NCBI GenBank assembly: GCA_026707545.1
Contig: JAPOWR010000001.1
Location: 1,265,778 to 1,329,777, forward strand
Length of the DNA: 64,000 bases
Source of the DNA: Acidobacteriota bacterium
GTDB taxonomy: Bacteria > Acidobacteriota > Thermoanaerobaculia > Multivoradales > Multivoraceae
Reading direction: 5' to 3'
Every line of letters begins with the position of its first letter. Positions within the stretch are counted from its first letter, which is position 1. Positions 16,296-24,419 of the stretch are shown one piece after another. The translations under genes were made by a program, and so were the position numbers. The notes below the pieces were generated by a model. The model made no database searches, was not told the DNA's origin, and was given only the letters and a program-made list of their open reading frames with translations.

Positions 16296-16715
16296 CTACA
16301 GCCAGCTTCGCCGGCCCGTGTCGTCGACGGTGAACGCATCGCGATAGTGCGTGAACCGCCACTCTCCGAGCTCCGGCTGCCAGGTCGCCGCCACGACGTC
16401 GAAACGGCACGGACCGAGCCGCAACGGCGTCCGTTCCGGGGCGCTCAGGAAGGCCTCGGCCGCGCGCACGAGGCGGCGCCGCTTTCGCCGGTCAACCGCC
16501 GCCGCCGCACCGCCGAAGCGCGGGTCGAACCGGGCCTTGACCTCGACGAAGCAGAGCGTGTCTCCGTCCATCGTAACCAGGTCCAGTTCGCCAGCCGCGG
16601 TGGCGACGTTTCGCGCCAGGATCCGGTGCCCGTTCCGCCGGAGCAGGTCCGCCGCGGCCTGCTCCGCCTCCGCACCGCTCAGGCGCGGCTCGCGCTCCTC
16701 TCCGGCGTCGCTCAT
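16296..16715 (-). CDS. yraN: UPF0102 (YraN) nuclease-like protein
   Basis: A 139-residue small protein of the PD-(D/E)XK nuclease fold, role unproven in most bacteria but often linked to DNA uptake or recombination. It contains the diagnostic GxxxExxAxxxLxxxGxxILxxN opening (GAEAEQAAADLLRRNGHRIL) and the active-site-like GELDLVTMDG and FVEVKAR motifs around residues 40-60. The ATG at 16715 follows the cysS stop by 10 bases. It sits between cysS and the tRNA cluster on one strand. Confidence 0.9.
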   Translation of the reverse strand: MSDAGEEREPRLSGAEAEQAAADLLRRNGHRILARNVATAAGELDLVTMDGDTLCFVEVKARFDPRFGGAAAAVDRRKRRRLVRAAEAFLSAPERTPLRLGPCRFDVVAATWQPELGEWRFTHYRDAFTVDDTGRRSWL

Positions 16716-16725
16716 GCGGTCGCGA

Positions 16726-18159
16726 TCAGGACCGCTTCCAGCGACTACCGTCCGGCGTGTCCTCCACCACCACCCCGGCGGCCGCCAGTCCCTCGCGGAG
16801 CTGGTCGGCAGCCGCGAAGTCCCGCGCCGCCCTCGCGTCGCTCCTGGCCCGCACCAGCTTCTCCACTTCCTCATCGCTCAGGCCGCGGTCCCCGTCTCCC
16901 GACGCCGAACCGGACTCCCCCGCCCAGGCCGCTGCGTCCAGCACCCCAAGCACGTCGTCGGCTCGCTGCAACGCGCTCTCCACCCGAGGCCTGGCACCGG
17001 CCGGCAGCCCCCGGTCGATCATCCCGTTCACTTCGTGCACGAACCGGAACACCGCACCGAGGGCGGCGGATGTGTTCAGGTCGTCGGCGAGGGCGGAAGC
17101 GAAGGCCTCCTCGAACGCCGCCGCGCGGGCCTCGATGGGCGCTGTATCAGCGGCCTGTTCCGCCTCGTGGGCGAGCCGGAACCGCATGTCGTCGATCCGT
17201 TTCAGTGCTCGCTCCGCCTCCGCCACCTTGGCGAACGTGAAGTCGAGCTGTTGGCGGTAGTGCACCGAGATCAGCAGGTAGCGGATGGAACGGAACCGTA
17301 GCCCCCTGCCCTGAAGATCGCCAAGGGTGTGGCAGTTGCCGAGAGACTTGGACATCTTCTCGCCGTCGACGGTCAGGTGCTCGGAGTGGAGCCAGTACCG
17401 CGCCAGCGGGTTGCCGTTCGCCGATTCGCTCTGGGCGATCTCGTTCTCGTGATGCGGAAACAGGTTGTCGACACCTCCGCAGTGGATGTCGAAGGTGGTG
17501 CCCAGGTACTTCTGGCTCATCGCCGAGCACTCGATGTGCCATCCTGGCCGACCGGGGCCCCACGGCGACGCCCACTCCGGCTCACCTTCCTTGGCGCCCT
17601 TCCACAGAACGAAGTCGCGCGCGTCCTCCTTGCCGTACTCGTCGCTCTGCACGCGCTCGCCTCGCCGCACCTGTTCGACGTCGATTCCGGACAACTTGCC
17701 GTAGTCGTCGTCGGCGGCGATGCGGAAGAACACCGAATCGTCGGCCCGATACGCGTATCCCGCCTCCAGGAGCTGCTCGATCATCGCGATCATCTCGTCG
17801 ACGTGGGCCGTGGCCCGCGGGTAGTGCTCCACCGGCTCGATCCGAAGCGCGGACAGGTCCTCGAAGAACGATTCCACATGGGGTCGGGTGAAGTCGCCGA
17901 TGTCGACGCCGGCAGAAATCGCCGCGGCGATGATCTTGTCCTCGACGTCGGTCAGGTTCATCGCCTGGGTGACGCGGTAGCCGAAGAACCTGAGGGTTCT
18001 TCGCAGCACGTCCTCGAAGACGAACGTGCGCAGGTTGCCGATGTGGACGCGGTCGTAGACGGTCGGACCGCAGGTGTAGAGGCGAACGTGACCGGGTTCG
18101 AGCGGCTCGAATTCTTCCAGCCTTCGCCCGAGAGAGTTGTAGAGCTTCACCGGTACCAT
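16726..18159 (-). CDS. cysS: Cysteinyl-tRNA synthetase
   Basis: A class Ia synthetase charging tRNA-Cys, 477 residues. The start ATG at 18159 has GGAGAG 8 bases upstream and gives MVPVKLYNSLG; the in-frame extension upstream is not conserved. Motifs: CGPTVYDRVHIGNLRTF (first zinc cysteine and HIGH as HIGN, near 25-40), zinc ligands in IECSAM and FPHHENE around 205-235, and EKMSKSLGN (KMSKS) near 265. A C-terminal DALR-like helical domain follows. Together with tRNA-Cys downstream it forms a compact cysteine-decoding cluster. Confidence 0.96.
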   Translation of the reverse strand: MVPVKLYNSLGRRLEEFEPLEPGHVRLYTCGPTVYDRVHIGNLRTFVFEDVLRRTLRFFGYRVTQAMNLTDVEDKIIAAAISAGVDIGDFTRPHVESFFEDLSALRIEPVEHYPRATAHVDEMIAMIEQLLEAGYAYRADDSVFFRIAADDDYGKLSGIDVEQVRRGERVQSDEYGKEDARDFVLWKGAKEGEPEWASPWGPGRPGWHIECSAMSQKYLGTTFDIHCGGVDNLFPHHENEIAQSESANGNPLARYWLHSEHLTVDGEKMSKSLGNCHTLGDLQGRGLRFRSIRYLLISVHYRQQLDFTFAKVAEAERALKRIDDMRFRLAHEAEQAADTAPIEARAAAFEEAFASALADDLNTSAALGAVFRFVHEVNGMIDRGLPAGARPRVESALQRADDVLGVLDAAAWAGESGSASGDGDRGLSDEEVEKLVRARSDARAARDFAAADQLREGLAAAGVVVEDTPDGSRWKRS

Positions 18160-18322
18160 CGAGCGACTCTCCAAGCCACCTTGAACCCGGGCCGCGCCAT
18201 TCGCACCACCCACGCTACGCATTCCGAACGCCCGCCACCGGGCGCGCGGACGGCATCGGCGACAGTAGCAACGGCCACCGGAGCGGTCCAGCCACCGCCC
18301 GCCCCGGAGCGAGCCGACCACC

Positions 18323-18832
18323 TCAGAGGTCGACTTCGACCGAGCCCCCCACCCAGCTCAGGGCGAGGCGATCGCCGAACCTGTCGAAGGCCTCCTGGGA
18401 ACTGAAGTCCAGACTTCCGCTGCCATTGGCGAACGCCGTGAAGCGGACGACAGCGACCGTGCCGCCGCCGTTCAGACCCGCCACCGACCCGAGATGGGTG
18501 GCGCCGACGACAAGCTGGCCTGACGCGGATTCCTGGGCCTCAAGGCTTGGGAACACGCCGTCGTCCACCCCCTCGTAGCGCAGCAGGTTGGCGGGGAACA
18601 GGAGTTCAAAGCCCAGGCCGTACAGATCCTGGACACCGGCGGCGTAGATTTCGACCTCGAGCGTCGGCCCCAGCACGGTGCCCCGCAGGCCGATCGACTC
18701 GTCCCCGGCCTGGCCCGCCAGGAAGCTGACACTCCGCGGCACCCGGGGAGCCGGCGCCGTCGGGCTTCCGCTCCCACCATCGCAAGCCACAAGGCCAAGC
18801 GCCACCAGAACGGCCGCCCGCGGTAGCGGCAA
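18323..18832 (-). CDS. Lipoprotein with a cohesin-like domain
   Basis: A secreted lipoprotein of about 169 residues. The signal sequence PLPRAAVLVALGLVAC ends in lipobox LVAC, cut before Cys. A Ser/Gly/Pro linker and then a domain resembling cohesin/dockerin-type carbohydrate-binding folds follow (LEVEIYAAGVQDLYGLGFELLF, LLRYEGV, FTAFANGSGSLDF). Such domains in non-cellulosomal bacteria serve surface protein-protein contacts. No dockerin partner is in the window. No ATG or GTG is suitably placed; TTG at 18832, with GGAGAGG 11 bases upstream, is the best start, because farther upstream the frame overlaps def. Confidence 0.65.
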   Translation of the reverse strand: MPLPRAAVLVALGLVACDGGSGSPTAPAPRVPRSVSFLAGQAGDESIGLRGTVLGPTLEVEIYAAGVQDLYGLGFELLFPANLLRYEGVDDGVFPSLEAQESASGQLVVGATHLGSVAGLNGGGTVAVVRFTAFANGSGSLDFSSQEAFDRFGDRLALSWVGGSVEVDL

Positions 18833-18861
18833 GCGCGTGGGCGCCTCTCCCGCCCGAGCGC

Positions 18862-19392
18862 TCAGAGGCCACCGCCGGCGTGGACGGCCTCTTCCGCGCG
18901 CAGCCGGCGGAGAAAGCTCCTGGCCCGCTGTCGTCGCAGCCCACGCAGCCGATCGACGAACAACACGCCGTCCAGGTGGTCCAACTCGTGCTGAATGACC
19001 CGCGCCTCGAGCTCCTCGGCGTTCAACTCGAAGGGAACGCCCTCCAGGTCGACGGCTGCGACCCGAACCGTGGCTGGCCGAGTGACCTTCTCCGTGAAGT
19101 CGGGGATCGACAGACAACCTTCCGTGTCCGTGTCCACGCCGGCCGAATCGACGACTCGCGGATTCACCAGGACCCGTACCGCGTCAGGGTCCATTCCGGC
19201 CGTCGCATCGACCACCGCTACCCGCAGTGCGACACCGACCTGGGGCGCGGCAAGGCCGACGCCGGGCGCCTCGTGCATCGTCTCGATCATGTCCGCAGCC
19301 AGACGCCTGAGATCGGAGCCGAAGTCCTCGACGGGCGCGCACTGCACCCGCAGCACGGGGTCCGGGTAGAGACGGATCGGAAGAACGGACAT
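18862..19392 (-). CDS. def: Peptide deformylase
   Basis: Removes the formyl group from nascent proteins; a metalloprotease-like iron enzyme. The 176-residue sequence carries all three motifs: GVGLAAPQVG (near 44), EGCLSIPD (near 92, metal Cys) and the HELDHLDG zinc/iron-binding helix (near 134). The C-terminus is an arginine-rich tail. The ATG at 19392 has AGGGA upstream. Commonly paired with fmt, which is not here. Confidence 0.96.
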   Translation of the reverse strand: MSVLPIRLYPDPVLRVQCAPVEDFGSDLRRLAADMIETMHEAPGVGLAAPQVGVALRVAVVDATAGMDPDAVRVLVNPRVVDSAGVDTDTEGCLSIPDFTEKVTRPATVRVAAVDLEGVPFELNAEELEARVIQHELDHLDGVLFVDRLRGLRRQRARSFLRRLRAEEAVHAGGGL

Positions 19393-19422
19393 GTAATCCC
19401 TACGCGGCGTGGAGCCGCGCCG

Positions 19423-19428
19423 ATCATA
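19423..19428 (-). promoter_or_regulatory. -10 box of def
   Basis: TATGAT on the minus strand, predicting a start near 19416 and a 24-base leader containing AGGGA. No clear -35 hexamer. Confidence 0.45.
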
Positions 19429-19601
19429 CGGGAAGGCAGGTGCCCGATGACGCCACCGTCCCCGCGAGTAGACACCACTGTGACGTTCCCGCTACGGTTT
19501 CCCCGAGGTCGGTACGCTGCGGCGCCTGCGCGGTTCTGGCACGCGGATTGCTCGACCTCCGGTGGTAGCGTGCAGACTCCGAGCCCGTTGGAGGTAAAGA
19601 G

Positions 19602-21884
19602 ATGAAGTGTACCCTCCCGCAAGCCCTACTGATCGTCCTCGTGGCAGGCGCGGCGACCGCCACGCACGCACAGACGCGGCCACAGGAACGGGGAGAACTC
19701 GACGGCGTCTATAGCCTGGTCGGAGCGTTGGACGGAGATGCGACCTTGTTCGCGGCGCGTTCCGGTGCCCAGAGCGAGCTGGAGATTCACCTTCCGGTCC
19801 TGCGCGGAGACCGGATCTGGACCAATCCGTATGGCCGCCTGGCCGTGCTGATGTCCGACCGCTCGATTCTCGCCCTCGACCACGACAGCGAGGTCACGTT
19901 CGCCCAGATCGCCGGCTCACCGGACGCGGACGACACGGACTCCCTCTACGTTCTGCACCGGGGCCGGTTGAGCCTCGAGGTCGCGAACAACCTCCTGGAC
20001 TGGGAGCTACCGGCCATCGACACGACGAACTCCCGGATCTACGCCAAACAGCGGGGGAGCTACCAGGTACACAGCGACGGCGACCGCTGGACGGAAATCG
20101 TCGTATTGGACGGCTTCGCGGAAGTCGTCACCCAGCGTGGTTCGGTGATCGTCCGCGATGGCGAAGCGCTTCGAGTGCAAGGTCTCGACGATCCGTGGAT
20201 CGAGCTCCAGAGCGGCGCCGGCGCCGCCGCGCTGGCCCTGGATGAATGGGTGGGAACTCACCGCGCCCGGCTTGCGGCGTACGCGGCCGTCGATGTCGAC
20301 GGCTACGGGTCCAACCTGTCCGACCACGGCCAGTGGGTGGAGGTCGAGGATGGTCGGGCCTGGAAGCCCGCGGTCGAGGACGATTGGCAGCCCTACAGTC
20401 GGGGCCGTTGGACACACACTCCCGCCGGACTGTACTGGGTCGCCCGCGACCCCTGGGGTCCCCTCACCTACCACTACGGCAGCTGGAACCTGTATGCCGG
20501 CTACGGCTGGCTCTGGTTCCCGAGCGCCATCTACGCTCCGAGCCACGTGTACTGGTACTGGGGCCCCTCCTATGTGGGCTGGATCCCCCGCGGTTACTAC
20601 AATCGCTACTACCTCGGCCGGGGCTTCGGCCTTCGCTGGGGACTCTACGGGTGGGCAGGGGGCTTCTGGGATCCGTTCAACACCTGGATTTTCTGCCCCT
20701 CGGGCTACCTCGGCTACGGCCGGGGCTACACCTACGGCCGGTCCCTGCGCCAGCGGCATCCGAAGCTCGCACGCGGCATCATCACGACGGACACGAACGG
20801 CATCGACTATCGGAACTGGCGGGATCCCGAGGCGGTACAGCAGGTCCTCCTCGGCAAACGCCGCGGCTTCTCCGAAAGCGAGTTGCCCGACGTCACGGAC
20901 TTCGTCGCCCGAAGGGCGGACCTGAGCGAGTCGCTCAAGGTCAGGTTGACGCGAGCACCGGACCAGCAAGGAACGGTGCGAGTCGGCGGCGGCCCCTCGG
21001 TGGGGAACCGATCCGGTCTGCTCGGCGTGACCGCCGGCGGCGTCCGGACACGCTCCAACTCGCCGACAGCGGCTGCCGACAGGGAGTCCCGCACGGGCGT
21101 CACGCTTCGGCGGGGATCCCTCGATGACGTTCGGCGAGCCGAAGCCCCGAAACCCGTACGCGTCCGTTCCGGAGGTCTGACGGCGACTCCCACGTCGACG
21201 ACGACCATTGAAGAGTCCGAGGGCGCCGAAGACAGTGCACCGGTTCGAGTCGCGGCACCACGGGCGAACGGAGACGCGCTCGACCGCACCCGGAGACCGA
21301 CGCCCGCCCGCCGCGTCCTCGACGCCATCCGCGGCCGGGACGCGGTGCCGGTTGCCCCGCGCACGGCGAATCCTCCATCAAGACGGCCTGAGCGCGTCAC
21401 CGCTCCGCGGACGGCAACCCCGACCCGGACCCGTTCCACGCCAACGCGGACATCCGCGCCCAAGTCCACACCCACGCGGACCCGCTCTACGCCACCGAGG
21501 GTGTCCACGCCGAAGTCGACCCCCACGCGGACCCGCGCCACGCCACCGAGGGCGTCCACACCGAGGTCGACCCCCACGCGGACCCGCTCCACGCCACCGA
21601 GGGCGTCCACACCGAGGTCGACCCCCACGCGGACCCGCTCCACGCCACCGAGGGCGTCCACACCGAGGTCGACCCCCACCCGGACCCGTTCCACGCCACC
21701 GAGGGCGTCCACGCCGAGGTCGACCCCCACCCGCACCCGCTCCACGCCCCGCGCTTCCTCGCCACGCCCGTCGCCCCCGTCGCGCAGCTACGCGCCGCCC
21801 TCGAGGCCGTCGGGCAACTCCGCGCCCAGGTCGTCTCCGCCGCCATCGTCCGCGCCCAGCAACCCAGGCCGCACACCTCCCTAG
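19602..21884 (+). CDS. Secreted FecR/DUF6600 protein with a Thr/Pro/Arg repeat tail
   Basis: A 760-residue exported protein with strong ribosome site TGGAGGTAAAGAG. Residues 1-24 are a signal peptide (ending THA). About 40-200 form a FecR-type domain (ELEIHLPVLRGDRIWTNPYG, GRLSLEVANNLLDW). About 215-390 match the DUF6600 pattern of W/Y/G-rich repeats (WQPYSRGRWTHTPAGLYWV, PWGPLTYHYGSW, YVGWIPRGYY). The tail from about 600 is a basic, disordered region built from a 17-residue unit, STPTRTRSTPPRASTPR, repeated about six times. No sigma factor or TonB receptor is nearby, so this is not a classic Fec regulator. Possibly a surface-adhesive or DNA/peptidoglycan-contacting protein; function unknown. 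Confidence 0.8.
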   Translation: MKCTLPQALLIVLVAGAATATHAQTRPQERGELDGVYSLVGALDGDATLFAARSGAQSELEIHLPVLRGDRIWTNPYGRLAVLMSDRSILALDHDSEVTFAQIAGSPDADDTDSLYVLHRGRLSLEVANNLLDWELPAIDTTNSRIYAKQRGSYQVHSDGDRWTEIVVLDGFAEVVTQRGSVIVRDGEALRVQGLDDPWIELQSGAGAAALALDEWVGTHRARLAAYAAVDVDGYGSNLSDHGQWVEVEDGRAWKPAVEDDWQPYSRGRWTHTPAGLYWVARDPWGPLTYHYGSWNLYAGYGWLWFPSAIYAPSHVYWYWGPSYVGWIPRGYYNRYYLGRGFGLRWGLYGWAGGFWDPFNTWIFCPSGYLGYGRGYTYGRSLRQRHPKLARGIITTDTNGIDYRNWRDPEAVQQVLLGKRRGFSESELPDVTDFVARRADLSESLKVRLTRAPDQQGTVRVGGGPSVGNRSGLLGVTAGGVRTRSNSPTAAADRESRTGVTLRRGSLDDVRRAEAPKPVRVRSGGLTATPTSTTTIEESEGAEDSAPVRVAAPRANGDALDRTRRPTPARRVLDAIRGRDAVPVAPRTANPPSRRPERVTAPRTATPTRTRSTPTRTSAPKSTPTRTRSTPPRVSTPKSTPTRTRATPPRASTPRSTPTRTRSTPPRASTPRSTPTRTRSTPPRASTPRSTPTRTRSTPPRASTPRSTPTRTRSTPRASSPRPSPPSRSYAPPSRPSGNSAPRSSPPPSSAPSNPGRTPP
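21415..21750 (+). repeat. In-frame 51-bp tandem repeats
   Basis: About six units of 51 bases (for example CCCACGCGGACCCGC at 21471 and again at 21522) encoding the 17-residue Thr/Pro/Arg unit of the FecR/DUF6600 protein. Units differ at a few positions; unit number is likely to vary between strains. Confidence 0.85.
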
Positions 21885-21954
21885 GTCCCGGCGCGGCGAC
21901 CTCGCGCCGGCAAACGCCTCGCAGGCTCGGCGTCTGGACCCAGTCCCCACCCCC

Positions 21955-21960
21955 TAGAAT
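21955..21960 (+). promoter_or_regulatory. -10 box of the small membrane protein-thiE-lspA-rluD run
   Basis: TAGAAT placed so that transcription would begin at about 21967-21968, on the ATG at 21968: a leaderless start. No good -35 seen. Confidence 0.45.
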
Positions 21961-21967
21961 GCGACTC

Positions 21968-22270
21968 ATGCGCTGGGGTGTAGCCTGGTCCAGCCTGCTC
22001 CGCGTTCTCTTCGTGATCTACTGCGTGGAGGCCGGACTCTTCCTGGTCATCGCTCCATGGCGGGAGTTCTGGAGCCTGCTGGTGACCAGGTCGCCGCTTT
22101 CGCAGGCGCATCTCGGCACCTTCCTCATGCTGCCGTGGGTCCGCGGCGCGGTGACCGGGTTCGGGTTCGTTCATCTCATCTGGGGCATTCACGACCTCGA
22201 ACGCATCCTCCTCAGCAGGCGTCGAGCGGAAGCGAAAGCTCCGATTCCAGAACCCGATCGAGCTGGATGA
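21968..22270 (+). CDS. Small membrane protein, unknown function
   Basis: About 100 residues with two or three hydrophobic helices (LLRVLFVIYCVEAGLFLVIAPW, then GAVTGFGFVHLIWGI) and a basic C-terminus. I do not recognise the family. The ATG at 21968 is preferred to the one at 21959 because a -10 box TAGAAT overlaps the latter. The TGA overlaps the thiE ATG as ATGA, so it is translated together with thiE, lspA and rluD. Confidence 0.7.
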   Translation: MRWGVAWSSLLRVLFVIYCVEAGLFLVIAPWREFWSLLVTRSPLSQAHLGTFLMLPWVRGAVTGFGFVHLIWGIHDLERILLSRRRAEAKAPIPEPDRAG

Positions 22271-22896
22271 GTCGAAGGCCCGAAGTCCCTACGCTGCTGG
22301 CCATCAGCGACCGGCGCCTGTGCGGCGGAGCATCCGGATTGGAACGCTGGGCCCGCTCGCTGCCAGACGGGGCCGCGGTCCAGCTGCGCGAGAAGGACCT
22401 CGACCCCACCGCACGGACGGAGATCGGCTACACCCTGCGCGAGGCGGTTTCCGGTCTTCTCATCATCAACGGCAGTCTCGATGTGGCAGTCGACTGCCGG
22501 GCCGACGGCGTCCACCTGCGGTCGGATCAGCCGTGGGCTGAAATCGCCCCGTCGATCCAGGCGCGCGGCCTGCTGCTCGGCGTCTCGACGCACAGCCGCC
22601 GGGAGCTGGAAGCGGCCGCCGTTGCCGGCGCCGACTACGCTCTTTTCGGCCCTGTCTTTGCCTCGCCCGAGAAGCTCCGGTTCGGCGCGCCTCAGGGCGT
22701 CGAACGCCTGAAGCGGGCCGCGCAGGGTCGCGTCCCGATCCTCGCCGTCGGCGGTGTCGATCCCTCGAACGCACCCGACCTGGTGCGCGTCGGAGCGCAT
22801 GGCGTGGCTGCGATCCGCGCCTTCTCCGAGCCCGACACGGCGGCCGCTCTTGCCAGGGCGTGGGCGCTAGCGACTGGTACGCTCCCCCCCCCGTGA
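22267..22896 (+). CDS. thiE: Thiamine phosphate synthase-like protein
   Basis: A TIM-barrel ThiE/TenI family protein of 209 residues, joining HMP-PP and thiazole phosphate in the ThiE case. Recognisable: LLAISDRRLCGG start, AVQLREKDLD (near 33), LIINGSLDVAVDCRADGVHL (near 62-80), GVSTHSRRELEAAAVAGADYALFGPVFAS and ILAVGGVDPSNAPDLVRVGAHGVAAIRA. The phosphate loop and pyrophosphate motif (LREKD) are kept, favouring ThiE, although TenI paralogs look alike and no other thi gene is here. Start and stop overlap both neighbours (ATGA, GTGA). Confidence 0.85.
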   Translation: MSRRPEVPTLLAISDRRLCGGASGLERWARSLPDGAAVQLREKDLDPTARTEIGYTLREAVSGLLIINGSLDVAVDCRADGVHLRSDQPWAEIAPSIQARGLLLGVSTHSRRELEAAAVAGADYALFGPVFASPEKLRFGAPQGVERLKRAAQGRVPILAVGGVDPSNAPDLVRVGAHGVAAIRAFSEPDTAAALARAWALATGTLPPP

Positions 22897-23423
22897 AAGC
22901 GAGACTCCTCGTCGTGTCTGCCTTCGTGCTGGCACTCGATCAATGGACCAAGCTGTGGATCGAAGCCAGCCTCGAAGTCCACGGACGATCGCCCGTCGTG
23001 CCAGGCTTCTTCGATCTGGTTCACGTGCAGAACACGGGCATCGCCTTCGGACTGTTTCCCGCCGACCGTGAGCTCGCGGGCACGCTGCTGCTCATTGCCC
23101 TGGGGTGCGCCGCGCTGATCGTCGTCTCTCTGTACTTCCGTAGTACGTCCGAGCGCGAGCCCCTCCTCCTGCTCTCCCTCGCATTGGTACTCGGCGGGGC
23201 CGTCGGCAACCTGGCGGACCGAGTTCTCCTGCGGGCCGTAACTGACTTCATCGACGTGTACGTCGGCGCTCACCACTGGCCAGCCTTCAATGTCGCGGAC
23301 AGCGCGGTCACGGTTGGCATCGTGCTGATGCTGGCGCACAGTTTCTGGCCGCAAGTGCGGCGGCGATCGAGCGCGGGGCGCGCGCGACGCCGCGGGTTGG
23401 TACAGGCTCGTACACCGAAGTGA
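22893..23423 (+). CDS. lspA: Lipoprotein signal peptidase
   Basis: Inner-membrane aspartyl peptidase that cleaves prolipoproteins before the lipidated Cys. 176 residues from the GTG at 22893 that overlaps the thiE TGA. Four membrane helices, the conserved DQWTK near 18, NTGIAFG near 47, and the catalytic aspartates in GNLADR and FNVADSAV (near 110 and 135). Its clients in this window include the cohesin-like lipoprotein, the glutamine cyclotransferase and the LolB-like protein. Confidence 0.96.
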   Translation: MKARLLVVSAFVLALDQWTKLWIEASLEVHGRSPVVPGFFDLVHVQNTGIAFGLFPADRELAGTLLLIALGCAALIVVSLYFRSTSEREPLLLLSLALVLGGAVGNLADRVLLRAVTDFIDVYVGAHHWPAFNVADSAVTVGIVLMLAHSFWPQVRRRSSAGRARRRGLVQARTPK

Positions 23424-24391
23424 ACTCGATGCGGGTGCCGGCGTCCGCGACGGGCGAACGGATCGACCGCTACCTCGCGAAAGCGCTGGATCTGACCCGC
23501 AGCCAGGTTCAGCGGCTTCTGCGCAACGGCCTCGCGACCGTAAACGGAACTGCGGCGAAGCCCTCCTACCTTCTGCGCGGCGAGGAGCGGATCGACTACC
23601 AGGTTCCGACGCCTCCGCCTACGGTTCTCGAACCCGAGGCGGAGCCGATCCGATTGCTTCACCAGGACGAACACCTGTTGGTGGTCGATAAGCCGGCGGG
23701 GCTGATCGTTCACCCCGGCTCCGGCGTCAGGAGCGGCACGCTCGTGAACCGCCTTCTCCACCACCACCCCGAGATCGGGACCGTCGGATCGCCGGCGCGG
23801 CCCGGCATCGTCCACCGCCTGGATCGAGGCACGAGCGGCGTCCTCGCCATCGCCCGAACCGATGCGGCGTACCGGAGGTTGAGCCAGGCGTTCGCCGAGC
23901 GAGAGGTGGACAAGGTGTACCTGGCGGTCGTCTATGGCCGACCGGATCCACCAAACGGAACGGTCGAGCTACCGATCGGCCGCCACCCAACCGTCCGCAC
24001 TCGCATGGCCGTTACGTCCGAAGCCCGGGGCGGCCGCCCCGCGACGACCCGCTACCGCGTACTCGGGACGGGCACCGGCGCCTCGCTGCTGGAAGTCGAG
24101 CTCCTGACCGGGAGAACTCACCAGATCCGCGTTCACTGCAAGGCGATCGGGCACCCTCTAGTCGGGGATCCGGCGTACGGCGAACAACGCTGGCGCAGCC
24201 TGCCGCCGTCCGTTCGACGGCCCCTGCGGGACTTCCCCCGCCCGGCGCTGCATGCCAGGAAGCTGACGCTTCCCTCCATCGCCGGCCTGCCTCCGGCCAG
24301 CTCCACCGCGCCGGTACCGGGCGATCTGCAGGTGCTCTGTGCCGCCTGCGGCCTGGCATCGAGCCTCCCCGCCGAGGAAACCCGGCGCTAG
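23420..24391 (+). CDS. rluD: RluD-type 23S rRNA pseudouridine synthase
   Basis: 323 residues: an N-terminal S4 RNA-binding domain (ERIDRYLAKALDLTRSQVQRLL) and a RluA-family catalytic domain with HRLDRGTSGVLAIA (catalytic Asp in RLDRGTSG, near 135), VYLAVVYG and LLTGRTHQIRVH. The lspA-rluD pairing is widely conserved. GTG at 23420 overlaps the lspA stop (GTGA); ATG at 23429 is the alternative start. The TAG stop lies in the first CTAG of a 32-base dispersed repeat shared with the facing bactofilin gene. Confidence 0.93.
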   Translation: MNSMRVPASATGERIDRYLAKALDLTRSQVQRLLRNGLATVNGTAAKPSYLLRGEERIDYQVPTPPPTVLEPEAEPIRLLHQDEHLLVVDKPAGLIVHPGSGVRSGTLVNRLLHHHPEIGTVGSPARPGIVHRLDRGTSGVLAIARTDAAYRRLSQAFAEREVDKVYLAVVYGRPDPPNGTVELPIGRHPTVRTRMAVTSEARGGRPATTRYRVLGTGTGASLLEVELLTGRTHQIRVHCKAIGHPLVGDPAYGEQRWRSLPPSVRRPLRDFPRPALHARKLTLPSIAGLPPASSTAPVPGDLQVLCAACGLASSLPAEETRR

Positions 24392-24419
24392 CAGCCTGTG
24401 ATGGGTCTGGCGGCGCTAG
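24388..24419. repeat. Dispersed CTAG-bounded repeat, copy C (32-base minimal form)
   Basis: CTAG, then a unit ending GATGGGTCTGGCGGCGCTAG, which matches the 3' end of copies A and B (GACGGGTTTGGCGGCTCTAG). GGCGCTAG occurs directly repeated at both edges. The two CTAGs supply the TAG stop of rluD on one strand and of the bactofilin on the other. Confidence 0.6.

Noticed and set aside
21415..21750. 51-bp repeats considered as CRISPR or regulatory iterons
   Set aside because: They are in frame within a long coding region, code for a regular 17-residue unit and have no spacers.
22189..22800. Minus-strand frame opposite thiE
   Set aside because: thiE is well conserved on the plus strand; the antisense frame has no signal.
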